The notes under the pieces are model-generated. The model had not been told where the DNA came from. It was given only the letters and a program-made list of their open reading frames with translations, and did no database searches. The position numbers and the translations under genes are program-made. DNA of 24,648 nucleotides from an uncultured Collinsella sp. (lineage in GTDB: Bacteria; Actinomycetota; Coriobacteriia; Coriobacteriales; Coriobacteriaceae): positions 1-24,648 of the forward strand of contig CALFDL010000016.1 in NCBI GenBank assembly GCA_937950415.1, given 5' to 3'. This document shows positions 20,514 to 24,648 of this stretch, in pieces. Numbering within the stretch: the first letter of the stretch is position 1; each line of letters opens with the position of its first letter.

Positions 20514-22322
20514 CTAGCGCAACTCTCCCGGATTGCCGTATACCAAGCAGCCCAAATGGAATGAAGTCGCCGCGCGTTTCGTTTTAAGCGCTGGAACGGC
20601 ATTCTGCTCGCAGCTGTAGATATTGGTCTCGGGATTCTGACGCACGGCAACGGCTTCCCGCTCATCCCACTCGTCCGCAAATTCCTTAACGACGGCTCCA
20701 AGACCAACCTGTTTAAGATTGCGCTCGATTACAGCTCGGCATGCCGAGATATCCTCGATTCCGGCCTCCTGTCGATAGTTATCGGCCTCACCGATCAACG
20801 CCATGGGGCTGCGCTTTAACCTAATCGAGCCCGCCTCGCGCTCGGCACAGTCAAACTTGGAGCTCCATCCAAAGACCGGGAAACCGCCCTCATAGGTCTC
20901 CAACGAAAGCGATGACTCAATATGGTGAATGCGAATGTGTCTGTATTCGTCAACGGGAACCAGCCATGTTTCGACATGCGCGATCGAGCCGTACGTCCAT
21001 AGGCTATAGGCATATTTGTCGTGGATTTCATAGCCTTCGATACGACCGCGGCTAGCAAACTGGTCCGTTCCCGCAACCGAAAGCGCGAGGGCGCTATCGA
21101 CGGCAAAATTACCAATGCCGGTTCCGTCGACCGAGGCATTCCATCCAAATGCCGTCGAGTAACACAGCTTGCCATATTTTGAATAACGGCCCATGATGCC
21201 CGAAGCGCAGTATTGCTTCGCAGAGAGCATATAGGTGTGATGCTCGCCGGACTCAATGAGAACCGCCGGCTCTTCCTCGAGGTGAAGCTCATCGAGCTTC
21301 GCAGCACGAGGCTCAACGTTCCAAAACGGATCGTCCCCGGGCAACGCCAAAGCCAAAAAGGCCCTAAATGCCCAGAAAGAGGCACCAGGACTGGAATAAT
21401 CCTCACGCACGGGAGCGTCGGGGTATCGGTATCCAACAGAAGAAAGGCAGTCTGCGCCGGCATGATCATGCCACCATGACAGATGGCGCAACAGCAGGTC
21501 TTTTACCTCGGCAGCCGGAGCCACATCGTTCCCCATCAATGCAGCCGCACTCCAAAACGCCGCCTGAGAAAAACGGTACGTCAAGCTGCGCCCAAACGGC
21601 AGACCGCGTCCCTGGGCGTCAAACCAATAGCGATAATCAAGCGCATATTCCCCTGCGCGTTCGATACAGTTGGCGAGCGGATTCGAAAGAGCATAACGCT
21701 CGAGCAGCAGCGAGATGAGATGGAACGCGGATCCAACATAGGTATCGAGCTGGAAAGGGGTACCATCCTCGTACCAGCCATTGCCGACATACATGTTTTC
21801 TACGGCGGCAGCATCGGCTGCAAGGCGATCGGCATCATAGGCAAGCCCGCATTTGCGTAGACCGCAGTTAACAAGCACGCGTGCAAGGTACCAGCTGCCC
21901 CATGGCAGCTCGACGGCATTGGCGGCGTTGAGCCATGAGACGAGACGGTCTTGCTGCTCGGGCGTCAAGCAATCCAGCAGCTTATCGCCAAGGCAGAGCA
22001 GGCCGTAGCCATATACGACCTGCTCAAAAACAATCTGGCGTGTCTCGAGCGTAGGGTCCTCAAAAGCTTCCGGGTCGCCAGGCGTAAGGCCCTTTGCAAT
22101 GCAATCAAAAAACGGTTTGATACGGAGGTCGTCTGGAGACACTCCACCTTTCACCAGTGAAAATACCGCCCAAAGCGGACGAGAGGTCCATTCAAGTCGG
22201 CGGATGGGAGCACGAAACGAAGCGCCAATAGCATCGGGGCACGCATGCGGATTGGGCAGCAAATCCATTGCCCAAGACAGAAGATCTTCCCTCGTCGATA
22301 GCGAATAACGCCGAGCGCTCAT
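20514..22322 (-). CDS. DUF2264 protein, putative uronate-glycan hydrolase (paralogue 2)
   Basis: 602 residues, a paralogue of the protein at 9260-10972. Shared motifs are RPLWAVF (about residue 48), SWYLARVLVNCGLRKCG, GNGWYEDGTPFQLDTY, GRSLTYRFSQAAFWSAA, FWAFRAFLALALPGDDPFW and NPETNIY near the C-terminus. At the place of DYYNAM in paralogue 1 it has DTYVGS, so the two probably differ in substrate or linkage. No signal peptide. GGGAGGAG lies 8 nt before the ATG. It lies upstream of the PTS unit on the same strand with a 155-bp gap and its own operator (22374-22399), so it may be transcribed separately or read through. I cannot assign a reaction. Confidence 0.82.
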   Translation of the reverse strand: MSARRYSLSTREDLLSWAMDLLPNPHACPDAIGASFRAPIRRLEWTSRPLWAVFSLVKGGVSPDDLRIKPFFDCIAKGLTPGDPEAFEDPTLETRQIVFEQVVYGYGLLCLGDKLLDCLTPEQQDRLVSWLNAANAVELPWGSWYLARVLVNCGLRKCGLAYDADRLAADAAAVENMYVGNGWYEDGTPFQLDTYVGSAFHLISLLLERYALSNPLANCIERAGEYALDYRYWFDAQGRGLPFGRSLTYRFSQAAFWSAAALMGNDVAPAAEVKDLLLRHLSWWHDHAGADCLSSVGYRYPDAPVREDYSSPGASFWAFRAFLALALPGDDPFWNVEPRAAKLDELHLEEEPAVLIESGEHHTYMLSAKQYCASGIMGRYSKYGKLCYSTAFGWNASVDGTGIGNFAVDSALALSVAGTDQFASRGRIEGYEIHDKYAYSLWTYGSIAHVETWLVPVDEYRHIRIHHIESSLSLETYEGGFPVFGWSSKFDCAEREAGSIRLKRSPMALIGEADNYRQEAGIEDISACRAVIERNLKQVGLGAVVKEFADEWDEREAVAVRQNPETNIYSCEQNAVPALKTKRAATSFHLGCLVYGNPGELR

Positions 22323-22373
22323 ATTTGTTGCTCCTCCCGTCCAATGGCTTCGCCAATCATATCTACATCATAA

Positions 22374-22399
22374 GCAAACGGTTACGTAAACCGATTATT
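22374..22399 (-). promoter_or_regulatory. LacI-type operators upstream of DUF2264 paralogue 2
   Basis: GCAAACGGTTAC (22374-22385, two bases shorter than other sites) is directly followed by GTAAACCGATTATT (22386-22399). They lie about 50 bp upstream of the DUF2264 start in the divergent region shared with the second LacI gene. Confidence 0.6.
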
Positions 22400-22458
22400 C
22401 AAATAGCACCGCATGAAAACCACTGGTATAACCATCCATATGTAATCGAAATTCGATG

Positions 22459-22472
22459 GTAAACTGATTTAC
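22459..22472 (+). promoter_or_regulatory. Operator in front of the second LacI gene
   Basis: GTAAACTGATTTAC has perfect GTAAA/TTTAC arms and lies 50 bp upstream of the lacI start, which implies autoregulation. AGTAAAC follows immediately and may be a further half-site. Confidence 0.7.
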
Positions 22473-22522
22473 AGTAAACATAATCGAACGTCCTCGGTCA
22501 ATCCGTAGAAAGAAGCCGTCCT

Positions 22523-23545
22523 ATGGCCAGCCAGAACAATGCAAAGAAGCGCGTGACGATCAAAGAGATCGCAGCCATGGCGGGTACCTCCAAGACGACG
22601 GTTTCGTTCTATCTCAACGGCAAGACCGATCGCATGAGCGACGAGACGCAGGCGCGCATTCGTAAAGCGATCCACGACACCGGCTACGAGCCGAGTCCCC
22701 TCGCCCGAGGCATGAACGCCAAAAGCACCCAGATGATCGGCGTCATCATTGGCGACATTAGCAACACGTTCGCAAACCAGCTGGTCAAGGGCATCGACAC
22801 CGTCACCAGCGCGGAGGGCTACCGCATGCTGGTGTGCGCCTCGAACTATGACAAACAAGATGAGCTCGCCTACATCGACCGCCTTATAGCGCTGGGCGTG
22901 GACGGCTTTATCGTGCAGCCGACCGCCCGTTTTAAGGAGATCAGCAAATCCATCAGCGAGAGCGGAAAGCCCCTCGTCTTTATCGACTCCAAGCTCTACG
23001 ACTTTAGCTCCAACTGGGTTAAAACCGACAACTACGAGGCTTCGTACCGTGCGGTCGAGGCGTGCATCGAGAAGGGTTACAAGCGCTTTTTGGTTGTTAC
23101 CGCCACGCCCGGCCTCATCTCGAGCCGTATTGAGCGCTTTAGCGGCTTTGTCGACGCACTCGAGGCGCATGACTTGGGATTTACACAGCTCCTGATCGAA
23201 AACGACCAGGTGGACAGCGAGAAGCTCGAGAGCTTCCTGGCGGCAAACATCGACGGCTCGACGCCGACGCTCATCTTTGCTCCCAACTGCTGGGCGCTTC
23301 CCGACATCTACAAATGCTGCAAGGCCTACTACGAGCTCATGCCCAACACCGTAGGACTTTTGGGCTTCGACAACACCGAGTGGGTCAGCGTCGCCTCTCC
23401 TTCGGTTTCGGTCGTCGAGCAGCCGGCACGCGAAGAGGGCCAGACCGCCGCGCGCATCCTGCTCGACCTGATTGCCGAAAAAGAGCAGGTGGAGACGCAT
23501 CAGGTGCTCGACTGCAACATACGCTGGAACGAAAGCACGCTGTAG
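22523..23545 (+). CDS. LacI-family transcriptional regulator (uronate-oligosaccharide utilisation)
   Basis: A 340-residue LacI/GalR regulator. The HTH is VTIKEIAAMAGTSKTTVSFYLNG (about residues 11-33), followed by the hinge YEPSPLARGM. The effector domain has IGVIIGDISNTFANQLVKGIDTV, GVDGFIVQPTA and the C-terminal GLLGFDNTEWVSVASPSVSVVEQP. The ribosome site is weak (GAAAGAAG). It lies between a DUF2264 gene and kduD. GTAAACyGrTTTAC sites occur in front of itself, both neighbours and the PTS unit, making it the likely local repressor. Its recognition helix (SKTTVSFYLN) differs from that of the first LacI (SPATVSRYLN), in line with the two operator types. Similar regulators (RegR) control streptococcal hyaluronan genes. 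Confidence 0.92.
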   Translation: MASQNNAKKRVTIKEIAAMAGTSKTTVSFYLNGKTDRMSDETQARIRKAIHDTGYEPSPLARGMNAKSTQMIGVIIGDISNTFANQLVKGIDTVTSAEGYRMLVCASNYDKQDELAYIDRLIALGVDGFIVQPTARFKEISKSISESGKPLVFIDSKLYDFSSNWVKTDNYEASYRAVEACIEKGYKRFLVVTATPGLISSRIERFSGFVDALEAHDLGFTQLLIENDQVDSEKLESFLAANIDGSTPTLIFAPNCWALPDIYKCCKAYYELMPNTVGLLGFDNTEWVSVASPSVSVVEQPAREEGQTAARILLDLIAEKEQVETHQVLDCNIRWNESTL

Positions 23546-23587
23546 GAGCGGGCAATTCATTCCCCTCATGTCGCGTTTTTCTATTTG

Positions 23588-23680
23588 AAAAACCAATTTA
23601 CCTTTATGCGCCTTATGCCGTTCACTGATTTACCACGTAAAGTGATGACTTCGAGACCATCATTGACAAAACCGGTTTAC
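23588..23680 (+). promoter_or_regulatory. kduD promoter region with several LacI-type sites
   Basis: Three site-like sequences: AAAAACCAATTTAC (23588-23601), the inverted CACTGATTTACCACGTAAAGTG region (23623-23644, given here only as TTTAC-cac-GTAAA), and CAAAACCGGTTTAC (23667-23680). TTGACA (23663-23668) is a consensus -35 overlapping the last site. A clear -10 was not found 17 bp downstream (GACACT is weak). Multiple sites suggest tight control, perhaps with looping. Confidence 0.55.
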
Positions 23681-23726
23681 TAGCAGACACTAACGCTGTC
23701 AGTCATTCCACAAAGATTGGAGCAAG

Positions 23727-24560
23727 ATGGCCGATAAGAATTCTGACAACTTTACGTTTAGCATGGACAGCTTCCGCCTGGATGGCAAGGTCGCGCTCGT
23801 AACCGGCGCCACCTATGGCATTGGCATGGCCATTGCCGAGGCGCTTGGCGAGGCCGGCGCCAAGATCGCCTTTAACGCACGTCATGCCGACAAGGTCGCC
23901 GAGGCCGAGAAGCACTACCGCGAGCTGGGCTTTGAGGCTCACGGCTACGTGGCCGACGTCACCGACGAGGCCGTCGTCGCCGAGCTCATCGCCAAGATCG
24001 AGGCCGATTTTGCCACCACGCCCGATATCCTGGTCAACAACGCCGGTGTTATCCAGCGCACCCCCATGCTCGACATGAGTGCCGAGGACTTCCGTCGCGT
24101 CGTCGACATCGACCTTAACGCCCCGTTCATCGTCTCCAAGGCCTGCCTGCCCGGCATGATTGCCAAGGGTCACGGCAAGATCATCAACATCTGCTCGATG
24201 ATGAGCGAGCTTGGCCGCGAGACCATCGCCGGCTACGCCGCCGCTAAGGGCGGACTCAAGATGCTCACCAAGAACATCTGCTCCGAGTTTGGCGAGGCCA
24301 ACATCCAGTGCAACGGCATTGGGCCTGGCTATATCGCCACGCCGCAGACCGCGCCGCTGCGCGAGACGCAACCCGACGGCAGCCGTCACCCGTTTGACCA
24401 GTTCATCATCGCCAAGACGCCGGCCGCCCGTTGGGGCACGCCCGAGGACCTGAAGGGCCCCGCCGTGTTCCTGGCTTCCGACGCATCGAACTTCGTCAAC
24501 GGGCACATTCTGTACGTGGACGGCGGCATACTCGCATACATCGGCAAACAGCCGCAATAA
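23727..24560 (+). CDS. kduD: KduD/DhuD-type SDR, 2-dehydro-3-deoxy-D-gluconate 5-dehydrogenase (annotated often as gluconate 5-dehydrogenase)
   Basis: A 277-residue classical short-chain dehydrogenase. The cofactor motif is TGATYGIG (26-33), followed by NNAG (104-107) and the catalytic Ser157, Tyr170 and Lys174 (GYAAAKGG). Stretches such as IIRRTPML-like VIQRTPMLDMSAEDF and GPGYIATPQTAPLRETQPDG are characteristic of the dehydrogenases in streptococcal and enterococcal uronate loci. It reduces 3-deoxy-D-glycero-2,5-hexodiulosonate to KDG with NAD(P)H, linking GH88 to KdgK. GGAG lies just before the ATG at 23727; the second Met (residue 13) is closer to the usual N-terminus and is an alternative. 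The partner isomerase KduI/DhuI is not in the window. Confidence 0.88.
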   Translation: MADKNSDNFTFSMDSFRLDGKVALVTGATYGIGMAIAEALGEAGAKIAFNARHADKVAEAEKHYRELGFEAHGYVADVTDEAVVAELIAKIEADFATTPDILVNNAGVIQRTPMLDMSAEDFRRVVDIDLNAPFIVSKACLPGMIAKGHGKIINICSMMSELGRETIAGYAAAKGGLKMLTKNICSEFGEANIQCNGIGPGYIATPQTAPLRETQPDGSRHPFDQFIIAKTPAARWGTPEDLKGPAVFLASDASNFVNGHILYVDGGILAYIGKQPQ

Positions 24561-24619
24561 GGAAACTGGGCGAGGCGGTCGGCAGTTAAGCCTGCTGCTC
24601 GGACAGTCCTGCGCAAGAC

Positions 24620-24645
24620 GGAAAGCACATTAAGTGCTTTCCTTT
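24620..24645 (+). terminator. Probable terminator after kduD
   Basis: GGAAAGCAC (24620-24628) pairs with GTGCTTTCC (24634-24642) around ATTAA, followed by TTT. It is 59 nt past the stop. The T-run is short, and the window ends here. Confidence 0.55.
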
Positions 24646-24648
24646 GCG

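Noticed and set aside
22469..23596. A 375-codon minus-strand frame opposite the second LacI gene
   Set aside because: Antisense shadow of a clear LacI protein. It also covers the operators upstream of that gene.
23703..24557. A 284-codon minus-strand frame opposite kduD
   Set aside because: Antisense to a complete SDR with all catalytic residues; no motif of its own.

Overview
The window looks like a gut actinobacterial chromosome, most likely a Coriobacteriia member close to Collinsella. It has high GC, GC-rich third codon positions, a complete mannose-family PTS and short palindromic intergenic repeats. The assignment is inference from gene content and style; there is no rRNA or housekeeping marker in the window, and I found no tRNA, CRISPR array or transposase gene.

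Left part (1-6420). A LacI-family regulator (minus) is divergent from kdgK and eda (plus), the last two steps of 2-keto-3-deoxygluconate (KDG) catabolism. After a repeat-rich gap come a GntR/FCD regulator and a HIT-family protein (minus), then a divergent YczE/YitT-like membrane protein (plus). kdgK, the HIT gene and the membrane protein share one operator type (CGAAAyCGrTTTCG). The kdgK-eda unit and the membrane-protein gene also share two structured RNA elements. One is an 18-position hairpin with a conserved 22-nt loop. The other is a larger fold with conserved single-stranded motifs ending at a U-tract. In both, the arms differ between copies while pairing is kept. I do not recognise either as a named riboswitch, and they are the best candidates here for something undescribed.

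Middle (6421-9250). A STAND/AAA-like ATPase gene lies behind seven 10-bp tandem repeats. Convergent to it is an AlbA_2/Schlafen-RecG-like regulator whose upstream region carries three related repeats. These two genes appear unrelated to the sugar-acid genes and split the locus in two.

Right part (9250-24648). A long minus-strand unit runs from 20358 down to 9260: PTS IIA, IIB, IIC, IID, a one-TM hypothetical protein, GH88 unsaturated glucuronyl hydrolase, a nitrilase-superfamily amidohydrolase, GH43, a discoidin-like protein, a GH28-like beta-helix protein and a DUF2264 protein. A second DUF2264 gene lies upstream on the same strand. On the plus strand follow a second LacI regulator and a KduD/DhuD-type dehydrogenase. 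These units share a second operator type (GTAAACyGrTTTAC).

Taken together: an oligosaccharide containing a (probably 4,5-unsaturated) uronic acid is imported by the PTS and cut in the cytoplasm, since none of the hydrolases has a signal peptide. GH88 releases the unsaturated uronate, KduD forms KDG, KdgK phosphorylates it and Eda splits it to pyruvate and glyceraldehyde 3-phosphate. The KduI/DhuI isomerase and any extracellular lyase are not in the window. The mixture of GH43, GH28-like, two DUF2264 proteins and an amidohydrolase suggests a more decorated substrate than a simple glycosaminoglycan disaccharide; its identity is open.
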